Assembly: GCF_018324385.1 (NCBI RefSeq)
Contig: NZ_AP019536.1
Coordinates: 2,418,001 to 2,482,000 of the forward strand
Length of the DNA stretch: 64,000 nucleotides
Origin: Ferrigenium kumadai
GTDB lineage: Bacteria; Pseudomonadota; Gammaproteobacteria; Burkholderiales; Gallionellaceae
Direction: 5' to 3'
Part shown: positions 1 through 10,717 of the stretch, piece by piece
Position numbering within the stretch: the stretch's first letter is position 1
Layout: each line of letters starts with the position of its first letter
Notes under the pieces: generated by a model
Database searches by the model: none
What the model was told of the DNA's origin: nothing
What the model saw: the letters and a program-made list of their open reading frames with translations, nothing else
Translations under genes and position numbers: made by a program

Positions 1-882
1 GAAGCGGCTCCGCAGCCTGAGTCGCACGCCGTTGAGGAAGTGTCCATCCAAGTTCCTGCCGAAGAGGTGGTCCGCGACGAGGTGGATGAGCTCCTGAGCG
101 CGGCCGGGTTCCCGGAACCGCTGACGCAGGAAGAACCGGCATCTCCGCAACCCGAAACCACAGTCGACATCTCGACCGCCCCCACGACGGAAGAGATCGC
201 CGAAGCGGCGGCGGCACCGACAGAAGCCACAGACCACGAGACGCTGGACTTCCTCGAGGCGGTCACCGCTGCGCAAAGCGAAGCCGGGCACGACGAACTG
301 AAAGTCCACCACGAAGGGGAAGCATCACAGCCGATGACGCTGGCCGAACGGGTCGCCATCGTCGAGGAAGAGACTGAAGAATCCCAGCCGCGAAAGAAGC
401 TCATCTGGCCTTGGGCCGTGAGCGCATCGCTGCTGACCATCGTGTTACTGGCACAGGCCGCCTACTTCTTCCGCGTCGAACTCGCCGCGCGCATGCCCGG
501 CCTGAAGCCCGCGCTGATTGCCTGGTGCCAGCCGCTCAAATGCGAAGTGCCGCTGCCGCACAACAACGAACTGATGGGCATCGAATCGTCCGACCTCGAG
601 GCCGACCCGGCACATGGGAACCTCATTACGTTGCATGCGCTGCTGCGCAACCGTGCGTCTTATGCGCAAGCCTTCCCCGAGCTGGAACTCACGCTGAACG
701 ACATCGACGACAAGGCGCTGGCGCGTCGCGTGTTCCGCCCCGCCGACTATCTGCCTCCAGTCGAAAAGGAACAGATCGGCCTGCTGCCCAACCATGAACT
801 CGTGGTCAAACTGCGCCTCGACGTCGGCGACCTCAAGCCGACCGGATATCGGCTGGTGCTGTTCTACCCTGCAGTGAATTGA
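1..882 (+). CDS. DUF3426 membrane protein, 5' end outside window
   Basis: The frame is open from base 1, so the true start and the expected N-terminal zinc-ribbon lie outside the window. What remains is a Glu/Pro/Ala-rich acidic linker (about bases 1-390), one strong transmembrane segment (about bases 400-475, rich in Leu/Ala/Val) and a C-terminal periplasmic domain with a Cys pair (AWCQPLKC). That domain matches the DUF3426 type found in beta- and gammaproteobacteria. Such proteins usually combine a cytoplasmic zinc ribbon with a membrane anchor; their biochemical role is unknown. The GTG at base 40 is only an internal in-frame codon, not a convincing start. The next gene runs on the opposite strand. 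Confidence 0.8.
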   Translation, partial: EAAPQPESHAVEEVSIQVPAEEVVRDEVDELLSAAGFPEPLTQEEPASPQPETTVDISTAPTTEEIAEAAAAPTEATDHETLDFLEAVTAAQSEAGHDELKVHHEGEASQPMTLAERVAIVEEETEESQPRKKLIWPWAVSASLLTIVLLAQAAYFFRVELAARMPGLKPALIAWCQPLKCEVPLPHNNELMGIESSDLEADPAHGNLITLHALLRNRASYAQAFPELELTLNDIDDKALARRVFRPADYLPPVEKEQIGLLPNHELVVKLRLDVGDLKPTGYRLVLFYPAVN

Positions 883-910
883 ACTTCCGAAGCCGGACAG
901 CCGCCCGCGG

Positions 911-1246
911 CTAGCTCCTGATGTATTCGCGGCGCTCCTGGATGGCCGGATAGGAACCGGAAACGCTACCGATGCGCCCGGAACGGACCTTCAGTTTATT
1001 TTCTTGAACGAATTGCTGAATCGTCTGATACGCAACGGGATCATCCTTTGCCAGGCCGGCAGACATGATCACCGCCGGCAATCCGCCGATAACCGCGGGA
1101 TGCAGATAGTTGGAGTAAACGACACGATTCCCCTGCCCCTGATCTGCAATCAGGCCACAAAGCCTGTCTCCCCAACCGGGTACATTGAACGGCTCACCTT
1201 CGGTGGTCATTCCGAGAATCACAAACTCGGTCAAGCTGCTCAGCAT
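911..1246 (-). CDS. DUF3579 family protein
   Basis: A 111-residue soluble protein with the DUF3579 pattern: a start like LTEFVILGMTTEG, then a GWGDRLCG motif, a YSNYLHP segment and a C-terminal helix. The family is small, mostly betaproteobacterial, and has no assigned function. I chose the ATG at 1246 because an AAAGGGGA ribosome-binding site lies just upstream and family members start at this Met. A longer in-frame version reaches into the end of ppdK and would add 25 residues without a ribosome site. It follows ppdK on the same strand after about 70 bases and may be co-transcribed with it. Confidence 0.75.
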   Translation of the reverse strand: MLSSLTEFVILGMTTEGEPFNVPGWGDRLCGLIADQGQGNRVVYSNYLHPAVIGGLPAVIMSAGLAKDDPVAYQTIQQFVQENKLKVRSGRIGSVSGSYPAIQERREYIRS

Positions 1247-1317
1247 TTTTTCCCCTTTATTGATCGATACAGCCAAGGGGAGAATGTTGGCAAAGAAACT
1301 GGTTCCCAGCAAGCCGC

Positions 1318-4071
1318 TCAAGCGTTATTTTTCAACGCCGCATGCGCGGCCGAGAGCCGGGCGATGGGCACGCGCGGCGCCGAGCAGGAGACATAGCTGA
1401 GTCCGATGCGGTGGCAGAAACCGATGGAAGCGGGATGCCCGCCGTGCTCGCCGCAGATGCCGATCTTCAACTCCGGCTTGACCTCACGTCCCCAGTTGAC
1501 GGCCAGCTCCATCAGCTTGCCGACCCCTTGCGTATCCAGCACCTCGAACGGGTTGTCGCGCAGGATCTTCACCGCGTTGTACATCGGCAGGAACTTGTTC
1601 TCGGCATCCTCGCGCGAGAATGAGAACGTCGCCTGCGTGAGGTCGTTGGTCCCGAAGCTGAAGAAATCCGCCTCCTCGGCCAGCTTGTCGGCACGCAGGC
1701 AGGCGCGCACGACTTCGATCATGGTGCCGAACTTGAAATCCAACTGCTGGCCTGTGGAAGCCTCAACCTGTTGCCGGAGGTCATCGACGAACGTCCTCAC
1801 CGCCTTCAGTTCTTCCGAGGTGCAGACCTGCGGCACCATGATCTCCGGATGGTTGGCGATACCGCGCCGCGTGCATTCCGCCGAGGCCTCGAGGATGGCG
1901 CGGATCTGCATGGAATATATCTCCGGGAAGGTGATACCCAGGCGCACGCCGCGGTGTCCCAGCATGGGATTGACCTCATGCAGCGAGCGCACCTTTTTCA
2001 GGATGGCCTCTTTTTTCTCGATGGCTGCATCCACCACGCCCGAGTCGGCCAATGAACTGATTTCGTGCATCGCCGCATCGCCCGGCGGCAACAGGCGAAT
2101 CGTGTCGATCAGGATATCCACGCCGCGGGCCGTGCTGCGCAGCTGGCGCAGATGTTCGAGCTCGGCCACTAGTTGCGACTCGGTCGGCAGGAACTCGTGG
2201 ATGGGCGGATCGAGCAGGCGTATGGTCACCGGGCGCGGCGACATCACTTCGAACAGCGCCTGGAAATCGCTGCGCTGGATCGGCAACAGCTTGTCCAGCG
2301 CCTCCTGCCGCTGTTCCAGCGTGTCCGCGACGATCATCTCCAGCACGATGGGCAGCCGATCTGCGGCATTGAACATACGCTCGGTGCGGCACAGGCCGAT
2401 GCCCGTCGCGCCGTAGCTCAGGGCGCGTTGCGCATCCTGCGGACTGTCGGCATTCGCCATGACTTTCAGCCTCGCCGCCTGGTCGGCCCAGGAAAGCAGG
2501 GTCCGCAGATCATCGGTGAATTCGGCCTCCACCATGGGCACCGCGCCCAGATAGATATCGCCGGTGGTGCCGTCGATGGTGATGAGGTCGCCTTCCCGGA
2601 TCACCGTCTCGCCGATGGTCGCCTTGCGCGCCTGCGTATCCACGTGGATGCCCTCGGCACCCGCGACGCAGGGCTTGCCCATGCCGCGCGCCACCACCGC
2701 CGCGTGCGAGGTCTTGCCGCCGCGGCTGGTCAAGATTCCCTGCGCGGCGAAGAAGCCGTGGATGTCCTCCGGCTTGGTCTCCTCGCGCACCAGGATCACC
2801 AGCTGTCCGCTGTGGCCCATCTCTTCGGCGCGGTCGGCATCGAACACCGCGCGCCCGCAGGCCGCGCCGGGCGAGGCGGGCAAGCCCTTGGCCAGGGAGA
2901 TCGCCCCGTGTTTCGGATCGAGACGGGGGAACAGCATCTGCTGCAGCACCTCGGGGTCGATGCGCAGCAGCGCCTGCTCCTTGCTGATCAGGCCGCTCTC
3001 GGTCATCTCAACCGAGGTGCGTACCATGGCGTGCGCGTTCATCTTGCCGTTGCGCGTCTGCAGACAGTACAGCGTGCCGCGCTCAATGGTGAACTCGAAA
3101 TCCTGCACCTCGTGGTAGTGGCTCTCCAGCTTGTCGCGCAACTCGACCAGTTGCCGGTGCAGGTCCGGCATCTCCTCGGCCATGCGCGCGATGGGCTTGG
3201 GTGTGCGGATGCCCGCTACGACGTCCTCGCCCTGCGCGTTCACCAGATATTCGCCGAACATCTGGTTCTCGCCCGTTGCCGGATTGCGCGTGAAGCCCAC
3301 GCCGGTGGCCGAATCGAAGCCGCGGTTGCCGAACACCATGGTGCACACGTTGACCGCCGTGCCGTTGGCCATCTCCGGCGTGATCTTGAACTCGCGCCGG
3401 TAGTCCACGGCGCGTTTGCCCATCCAGGAATTGAACACCGCCTGGATGGCGATCTCGAGTTGCTCGTAGGGATCTTCCGGGAAAGGCTTGCCGGTATGGC
3501 CGTGCACCGCATCGAGGAACAGATCGGTGACCTCGCGCAGGTTGTCCGCGGTGAGCGCGATGTCTTCCATCGCGCCCTCGCGCTGCTTGATGGCCTCGAA
3601 GGGCTCCTCGAACAGCGAGTCGGGCATGCCCAGCGCGACCTTGCCGAACAACTGCACGAAGCGGCGATAGGCATCGTAGGCGAAGCGCTCGTCATCCGTC
3701 TGCCAGATGAGGCCCTGCAGCGTCTGGCTGTTGAGCCCGAGGTTGAGGATGGTATCCATCATGCCCGGCATGGACATGGCCGAGCCGGAACGCACCGACA
3801 CCAGCAGCGGATTGTTCAAGTCGCCGAAACCCTTGCCGGTCGCCTGCTCCAGCTGCGTCATGTGATTGCGCACCGCATCCATCAGGCCTTCAGGCAGCTT
3901 GTGCCCGGCATCCAGATAGTCGAGGCAGGCCTCGGTGGTGATGGTGAAACCCGGCGGCACGTTCAGCCCGATCTGCGTCATCTCGCACAGATTCGCGCCC
4001 TTCCCGCCCAAGAGTTTCTTGTTCTTGCCATCACCCTCCGCAAAGGAGTAGACGAATTTCTTCTGGTTCAT
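1318..4071 (-). CDS. ppdK: Pyruvate, phosphate dikinase
   Basis: A 917-residue cytoplasmic enzyme that interconverts pyruvate + ATP + Pi and PEP + AMP + PPi. The N-terminal nucleotide-binding part begins with the glycine-rich LLGGKGANLCEM segment. The swivelling phosphohistidine domain has GGKTSHAAVVARGMGKPCVAG, with the phospho-acceptor His at about residue 456. The C-terminal PEP/pyruvate barrel has SFGTNDLTQ and GICGEHGG, with the catalytic Cys at about 873. Length is slightly above the common 870-880. In an autotroph or facultative organism it would supply PEP for gluconeogenesis, or run in the pyruvate direction using PPi. About 270 bases separate it from the divergent DUF2059 gene, leaving room for both promoters. 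Confidence 0.97.
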   Translation of the reverse strand: MNQKKFVYSFAEGDGKNKKLLGGKGANLCEMTQIGLNVPPGFTITTEACLDYLDAGHKLPEGLMDAVRNHMTQLEQATGKGFGDLNNPLLVSVRSGSAMSMPGMMDTILNLGLNSQTLQGLIWQTDDERFAYDAYRRFVQLFGKVALGMPDSLFEEPFEAIKQREGAMEDIALTADNLREVTDLFLDAVHGHTGKPFPEDPYEQLEIAIQAVFNSWMGKRAVDYRREFKITPEMANGTAVNVCTMVFGNRGFDSATGVGFTRNPATGENQMFGEYLVNAQGEDVVAGIRTPKPIARMAEEMPDLHRQLVELRDKLESHYHEVQDFEFTIERGTLYCLQTRNGKMNAHAMVRTSVEMTESGLISKEQALLRIDPEVLQQMLFPRLDPKHGAISLAKGLPASPGAACGRAVFDADRAEEMGHSGQLVILVREETKPEDIHGFFAAQGILTSRGGKTSHAAVVARGMGKPCVAGAEGIHVDTQARKATIGETVIREGDLITIDGTTGDIYLGAVPMVEAEFTDDLRTLLSWADQAARLKVMANADSPQDAQRALSYGATGIGLCRTERMFNAADRLPIVLEMIVADTLEQRQEALDKLLPIQRSDFQALFEVMSPRPVTIRLLDPPIHEFLPTESQLVAELEHLRQLRSTARGVDILIDTIRLLPPGDAAMHEISSLADSGVVDAAIEKKEAILKKVRSLHEVNPMLGHRGVRLGITFPEIYSMQIRAILEASAECTRRGIANHPEIMVPQVCTSEELKAVRTFVDDLRQQVEASTGQQLDFKFGTMIEVVRACLRADKLAEEADFFSFGTNDLTQATFSFSREDAENKFLPMYNAVKILRDNPFEVLDTQGVGKLMELAVNWGREVKPELKIGICGEHGGHPASIGFCHRIGLSYVSCSAPRVPIARLSAAHAALKNNA

Positions 4072-4341
4072 GACGCGCCCTCCGAAACTATCGATTCAAG
4101 AAGCACACACGGTTGCCTATTGCAGGCGAGGAAGCATGCTAGCAGCTTTCTTCTTGGCGGGGAGTACCTTGAATGCCCTACTGCTCGAGCTAAAACATGG
4201 GCGAACTGCTGCTCGAGAATATATAGGCCGTTTGGCATATTGACCGGCTGTCAGTGGGCAGGTACGGTGCGGGAGGCAAAAAATCGGCGGCAACAAGAAG
4301 CGAAGCTGCCCCATTAACTCAACAATTCAGGAGGAGTCGTA

Positions 4342-4854
4342 ATGCGTTTTTTTGGAATCGGACTTTTTTGCGTGCTACTTGGTCTTCAACCGGCCATGGC
4401 AGCGGAGGCGCCGGCGAGCGAAGCATCGGTACGAGAGTTGATTGAAGTAACTCAAGCGAAAAACATGTTTGATAGTCTTATGGCACGAATGGATGCCATT
4501 TTCCAAACTTCGATGAATCAGGCACTCGCTGGACAGACTCCCACGGCCGAGCAGAAGAAAATTATGGTTGAGATGCAAAGCAAAATGGTTTCTGTCTTCA
4601 AAGAGGACATGAAATGGGAAAGCCTGGAACCGATACTGATCGACATATACCGTAAGTCGTTTACTCAAAACGAGCTGAATGACATGCTCACTTTTTACAA
4701 GTCCAAGGCAGGTCAGGCTATGCTGGCCAAGATGCCAATCGTTATGCAGAACTCTATGCAGGCAATGCAGGGGCGCATGGCGATAATGATGCCGAAGCTA
4801 CAGCAAATCCAACGCGATGCGATCACACAACTTAAAGCGTCTCAGAAGAAATGA
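4342..4854 (+). CDS. Secreted DUF2059 domain protein
   Basis: A 170-residue protein with a Sec signal peptide (short Arg start, hydrophobic core, probable cleavage after AMA near residue 20). The mature part is helical, Met/Gln/Lys-rich, and matches DUF2059: the central stretch contains DIYRKSFTQNEL, then FYKSKAGQAML and a P-containing helix. Such proteins are predicted periplasmic and have no established function. The start is supported by a strong AGGAGG site about eight bases upstream of the ATG. It is monocistronic: ppdK diverges upstream, and two hairpins and then the glycine riboswitch follow downstream. Confidence 0.85.
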   Translation: MRFFGIGLFCVLLGLQPAMAAEAPASEASVRELIEVTQAKNMFDSLMARMDAIFQTSMNQALAGQTPTAEQKKIMVEMQSKMVSVFKEDMKWESLEPILIDIYRKSFTQNELNDMLTFYKSKAGQAMLAKMPIVMQNSMQAMQGRMAIMMPKLQQIQRDAITQLKASQKK

Positions 4855-4860
4855 TGCCAT

Positions 4861-4920
4861 AGGCCACTGCCTGTTCTAGTGGCCTTCGCACCGGCAGCAA
4901 GAAAAAAGTATCTTGCTGCC
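4861..4920 (+). terminator. Two adjacent hairpins after the DUF2059 gene
   Basis: Two perfect inverted repeats follow the stop codon. AGGCCACT (4861-4868) pairs with AGTGGCCT (4878-4885), and GGCAGCAAG (4893-4901) pairs with CTTGCTGCC (4912-4920). Neither is followed by a clear T-run on the plus strand, so intrinsic termination is plausible but not proven. They separate the DUF2059 transcript from the glycine riboswitch promoter. Confidence 0.4.
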
Positions 4921-4954
4921 CCCGGCGAAGTTGTCTTTCCCATGCGCAGAAATC

Positions 4955-4982
4955 TTGTCCGCCCAATCTCTTTGGGTATAAT
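4955..4982 (+). promoter_or_regulatory. Sigma-70-type promoter for the gcv cluster
   Basis: A perfect TATAAT (4977-4982) is preceded by TTGTCC (4955-4960; four of six matches to TTGACA) with a 16-base spacer. Transcription would start about seven bases downstream, just before the first glycine aptamer. Position and quality make this the likely promoter for the riboswitch-gcvTHP transcript. Confidence 0.7.
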
Positions 4983-4998
4983 CCCCCTGCCGTTCAGA

Positions 4999-5161
4999 CC
5001 GATGGGAGAGAGTGCTGATTTTTGGCACCGCCGAAGGCGCAACACCCGCAACCGCTCAGGCTCAAGAACTATCGGGACAGGCAAATCTGGAGAGCGTCAT
5101 TTAGTGACCACCGAAGGGGCAGGCGGTAATCCGTAATCTCTCAGGTACCAAGGACAGATGG
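4999..5161 (+). ncRNA. Tandem glycine riboswitch (two aptamers)
   Basis: Both halves show the conserved glycine-aptamer blocks. Aptamer I (about 4999-5079) has GGGAGAG, then CGCCGAAGGCGCAA, then CGCTCAGGC and GGGACAG. Aptamer II (about 5081-5160) has GGAGAGC, then ACCACCGAAGGGGCA, then ATCTCTCAGGTACC and GGACAG. The two are joined by a short linker, as in classic tandem glycine sensors. It lies directly upstream of a terminator hairpin and gcvT. In known cases glycine binding prevents termination and switches on the cleavage system; the same ON logic is inferred here. Confidence 0.93.
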
Positions 5162-5193
5162 GGCGAAGCAGCGATGGCTGCTTCGCCTTTTTT
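5162..5193 (+). terminator. Riboswitch expression-platform terminator
   Basis: A perfect 10-bp stem (GGCGAAGCAG at 5162-5171, CTGCTTCGCC at 5178-5187) with a six-base loop is followed by six T residues (5188-5193). It starts one or two bases after the second aptamer and 18 bases before the gcvT start, so it is ideally placed as the glycine-controlled attenuator. Confidence 0.88.
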
Positions 5194-5210
5194 ATTCCAG
5201 AGAGAACAAT

Positions 5211-6293
5211 ATGATGCTCAAAAAGACTCCTTTGAATGCAGCCCACCGCGCCATGGGCGCGAAGATGGTGGATTTCGGCGGCTGGGACATGCCGGTGAAC
5301 TACGGCTCGCAGATCGACGAGCACCACCAGGTGCGCAACGATGTCGGCATGTTCGACGTGTGCCACATGCGAGTCGTCGATGCGAAGGGCGACGGCGTGC
5401 GCGCCTTCCTGCGCTACCTGCTGGCGAACAATGCCGACAAGATCACCATCCCCGGCAAGGCGCTCTACTCCGCCATGCTGCGCCCGAACGGCGGCGTGAT
5501 CGACGACCTCATCATCTACTTCATGAGCGAGCAGTGGTTCCGCATCGTGGTGAACGCGGGCACGGCAGACAAGGACATCGCTTGGATGAAGGAACAGGCC
5601 GCGACACACGCGCCCAGCCTGACCATCACTTCGCGCGACGATCTGGCGATGGTCGCCATCCAGGGCCCGAACGCGCGCGCCAAGGTGTGGCAGGTGCTGC
5701 CGCAGACCAAGGCCGCGACCGAGAAGCTGGTGAACTTCCAGGCCGCCGACTGCGGCGAGTACTTCGTGGCGCGCACCGGTTACACCGGCGAGGACGGCTT
5801 CGAGGTGATGCTGCCGAAGGAGAAGGTAGAGGAATTCTGGTATGCGCTGAACAAGGCGGGCGTGCCGCCCATCGGCCTCGGCGCGCGCGACACGCTGCGC
5901 CTTGAGGCGGGCATGAACCTCTACGGCCAGGACATGGACGAGAGCGTGGGCCCGCTGGAATCCGGCCTCGGCTGGACCGTTGACCTGAAGAGCGAGCGCG
6001 ACTTCATCGGCAAGGCGGCGTTGCTGGCGAACCCGCCGAGCAAGCAGCTGGTCGGCCTCGTGCTGTTGGACCGCGGCGTGCTGCGCGGCCACCAGAAGGT
6101 ATTCACCGCGCAAGGAGAAGGCGAAATCACCAGCGGCAGCTTCTCGCCCACACTGGAAAGATCCATCGCGCTGGCACGCGTGCCGAACAGCGTGAAGATC
6201 GGCGACACCGTGCAAGTGGAGATTCGCGACAAGAAGCTGAACGCGCAAGTGGTAAAGTACCCGTTCGCGCGCAACGGCAAGGGTTTGATTTAA
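5211..6293 (+). CDS. gcvT: Glycine cleavage system T protein (aminomethyltransferase)
   Basis: A 360-residue cytoplasmic enzyme that moves the methylene group from the aminomethyl-lipoyl arm of H protein to tetrahydrofolate, releasing ammonia. Family signatures visible are [10 protein letters not shown] near the start, [32 protein letters not shown] and [18 protein letters not shown], ending in the barrel domain [15 protein letters not shown]. Length is normal. Two adjacent ATGs (5211, 5214) follow a purine-rich AGAGAGAA site. It is first in the gcvT-gcvH-gcvP cluster and sits behind the glycine riboswitch, so expression should rise with glycine. Confidence 0.97.
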   Translation: MMLKKTPLNAAHRAMGAKMVDFGGWDMPVNYGSQIDEHHQVRNDVGMFDVCHMRVVDAKGDGVRAFLRYLLANNADKITIPGKALYSAMLRPNGGVIDDLIIYFMSEQWFRIVVNAGTADKDIAWMKEQAATHAPSLTITSRDDLAMVAIQGPNARAKVWQVLPQTKAATEKLVNFQAADCGEYFVARTGYTGEDGFEVMLPKEKVEEFWYALNKAGVPPIGLGARDTLRLEAGMNLYGQDMDESVGPLESGLGWTVDLKSERDFIGKAALLANPPSKQLVGLVLLDRGVLRGHQKVFTAQGEGEITSGSFSPTLERSIALARVPNSVKIGDTVQVEIRDKKLNAQVVKYPFARNGKGLI

Positions 6294-6297
6294 AGAT

Positions 6298-6375
6298 GTA
6301 GGTCGGGTTAGCGATTTCATCGCGTAACCCGACATTGCACAACGTCGGGCTACGGCTACGCCTAACCCGACCTAC
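6298..6375. repeat. Palindromic intergenic repeat between gcvT and gcvH
   Basis: The element is bounded by perfect 14-base inverted ends (GTAGGTCGGGTTAG at 6298-6311, CTAACCCGACCTAC at 6362-6375). It contains an inner palindrome pairing GTCGGGTTA with TAACCCGAC around a GCGATTTCATCGC core. This is the style of dispersed REP/MITE-like palindromes common in proteobacterial intergenic DNA. Only this copy occurs in the window. In the mRNA it would fold between two co-transcribed genes. Confidence 0.75.
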
Positions 6376-6399
6376 GAATTAACTAAAGGAGAACACGAC

Positions 6400-6789
6400 A
6401 TGAGCAACCCCGCAGACCTGAAGTACACCGAATCCCACGAGTGGGTCCGAACCGAAGCCGACGGCTCCATCACCATCGGCATCACCCAGCATGCCCAAGA
6501 GTTGCTGGGCGACATGGTGTTCGTCGAGACACCTGCCGTCGGCCGCAAGGTCAAGGCCAAGGAAGAAGTCGCCGTGGTCGAGTCCGTGAAGGCCGCCGCC
6601 GACGTGTACGCGCCGGTGTCCGGCGAGGTGACCGCGGTGAACAGCGAGCTGGACAGCGCTCCGGAAGCGATCAACGCCGACCCATACGGCGCGTGGATGT
6701 TCAAGATGAAGCCGGATAACGCCGCCGACGTCGCGGCGCTGCTGGATGCGACCGCGTACCAGGCTGTGGTCGACAGCGAAGCACACTAA
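6400..6789 (+). CDS. gcvH: Glycine cleavage system H protein
   Basis: A 129-residue lipoyl carrier that shuttles the aminomethyl group between P, T and L proteins. The lipoyl-attachment lysine is Lys64, in the [17 protein letters not shown] context typical of the family. The N-terminal KYTESHEWV and the C-terminal [12 protein letters not shown] are also diagnostic. A good AAAGGAG ribosome site precedes the ATG. Length is standard. It lies between gcvT and gcvP, separated from each by a palindromic element, and should share the riboswitch-controlled transcript. Confidence 0.97.
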   Translation: MSNPADLKYTESHEWVRTEADGSITIGITQHAQELLGDMVFVETPAVGRKVKAKEEVAVVESVKAAADVYAPVSGEVTAVNSELDSAPEAINADPYGAWMFKMKPDNAADVAALLDATAYQAVVDSEAH

Positions 6790-6791
6790 CA

Positions 6792-6880
6792 GGATCCGGG
6801 ATTCAGGATACGGGAGACAGGGAAAACCTTCTCCTCACCCTGAGTTCCGCATCCCTTCCTGAATCCTGTATCCCGGATCC
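6792..6880. repeat. Imperfect inverted repeat between gcvH and gcvP
   Basis: GGATCCGGGATTCAGGAT (6792-6809) is complementary at 17 of 18 positions to the sequence at 6863-6880, separated by about 53 bases. The arms are built from short GGATTC/ATCC/CGGGAT modules that recur inside the element. The fold would place a long stem just before the gcvP start at 6889 and could affect gcvP translation or transcript stability. Confidence 0.65.
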
Positions 6881-6888
6881 CGAATCCT

Positions 6889-9741
<2,853 letters not shown>

Positions 9742-9823
9742 GTAGCTCGGCTATGCTGTGATCCGGCATGGCCGCTGTTTTTTCACCGGTCAGCGATGCT
9801 ATAGTTCGCGACCAAAACTACGA

Positions 9824-10135
9824 ATGTCTTCAAGCATGAATCTGCACAAGCAAATCATCGGCATCAGCTGGATCTCCTTCGGGGCGCTGGTCCTTTCCCT
9901 GATCGTGCTGAGCTTCAACGCCGGCAAACCCATGATGGTCGCCCTCGGCATCGCGGAAGGCTCGCTCTTCGTTGGCGCCGGCTTCGCGTTGCTGGCGAAC
10001 CTGCGCAATTCTTCCTGGGTCTGTCTGCCCTGCTCGGCGCTGTCGCTGTTCTCTTTCCCCATCGGCACTGTGCTGGGTATCTACTACCTGTGGTATTACT
10101 TCAAGGTGGAAAAGGTCCCGCAGAAAAAGGAATGA
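9824..10135 (+). CDS. Small membrane protein, unrecognised
   Basis: A 103-residue, very hydrophobic protein with two or three predicted transmembrane helices (ISWISFGALVLSLIVLSF; a Gly/Ala-rich helix; an FPIGTVLGIYYLWYYF helix) and a short Lys/Glu-rich cytoplasmic tail. The start could be the ATG at 9824 or the one at 9836; neither has a strong ribosome site. I do not recognise a family beyond the general look of small inner-membrane proteins ending in a G-IYYLWYYFK motif. Its stop codon overlaps the dgkA start (ATGA), so the two genes are probably translationally coupled. Confidence 0.55.
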   Translation: MSSSMNLHKQIIGISWISFGALVLSLIVLSFNAGKPMMVALGIAEGSLFVGAGFALLANLRNSSWVCLPCSALSLFSFPIGTVLGIYYLWYYFKVEKVPQKKE

Positions 10136-10500
10136 GCAATCCGAACAAACATCCTCGCGGCCTGTTGCACGCCTGGCATTCGTCCCTGACCGCGCTCGCC
10201 GGATTGCGCGACGCGTGGCAGCACGAGGATGCCTTCCGCCAGGAATTGTTTGTCGCCGCCATCGCCATTCCCGTCGCACTGTTCCTGCCCGTTTCGAATG
10301 TCGGCAAAGCCCTGCTGGTCGGCAGCATCCTGCTGGTGCTGATAGTCGAGCTGCTCAACTCCGCAATCGAGGCTGCGGTGGATTTCGCCTCGCTGGAACG
10401 CCACCCGCTCGCGAAGCGCGCCAAGGACGTCGCCAGCGCGGCGGTGCTGCTGAGCATCGTGAATGCGGCGGTCGTGTGGGTTCTGGTGCTGTCGGCCTGA
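10132..10500 (+). CDS. dgkA: Diacylglycerol kinase
   Basis: A 122-residue, three-helix integral membrane kinase of the prokaryotic DgkA family. It phosphorylates diacylglycerol released during membrane-derived oligosaccharide and lipid turnover, returning it to phosphatidic acid. The family signature is clear: ALAGLRDAWQHEDAFRQE near the N-terminus, then the catalytic helix ELLNSAIEAAVDF, and RAKDVASAAVLL. Length matches E. coli DgkA (122). The ATG at 10132 overlaps the preceding stop by four bases, and an in-frame extension upstream would lie inside the neighbour. Confidence 0.94.
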   Translation: MSNPNKHPRGLLHAWHSSLTALAGLRDAWQHEDAFRQELFVAAIAIPVALFLPVSNVGKALLVGSILLVLIVELLNSAIEAAVDFASLERHPLAKRAKDVASAAVLLSIVNAAVVWVLVLSA

Positions 10501-10515
10501 ATCCGCAGTTCGATT

Positions 10516-10704
10516 TCAGGCCGGCGGTGACCAGTTCGCGATAAGGTAATACACACCCCAGAGCACCAGGACTACTGCAACACCCCAGAGCCACAACGGA
10601 ACATGGCCGTGCCTCTCCTCGATGCCCGAAACCCCGTAGGAATAAACGGATTCCTGCTGGTCTCCATGATTCGGCTTGTCGCCAGTTCCCTTGTTCTGTT
10701 CCAT
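10516..10704 (-). CDS. 62-residue CcoP-N-terminus-like / CcoQ-like membrane peptide
   Basis: A short polar N-terminus is followed by a GVSGIEERHG motif, one transmembrane helix (LWLWGVAVVLVLWGVYYL) and a short tail. The GIEE-x-PLW-W arrangement just before a helix resembles the N-terminal anchor of cbb3 subunit CcoP (FixP_N). A CcoQ-type small subunit is the alternative. It starts 13 bases after the stop of the oxidase fusion gene, with an AAGGGA ribosome site, so the two form an operon. The upstream fusion carries the CcoP-like dihaem domain but lacks its own CcoP anchor, so this peptide may supply that piece. Inference from pattern and context. Confidence 0.6.
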   Translation of the reverse strand: MEQNKGTGDKPNHGDQQESVYSYGVSGIEERHGHVPLWLWGVAVVLVLWGVYYLIANWSPPA

Positions 10705-10717
10705 CGGTCGTTCCCTT

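Noticed and set aside
2173..4317. A 714-codon open frame opposite ppdK on the plus strand
   Set aside because: It is antisense to an unmistakable ppdK, has the His/Arg/Leu-rich composition of a GC-rich shadow frame, and shows no domain.
5097..6335. A 412-codon open frame opposite gcvT
   Set aside because: Same shadow composition. It also runs into the riboswitch, and the plus-strand frame is a clear gcvT.
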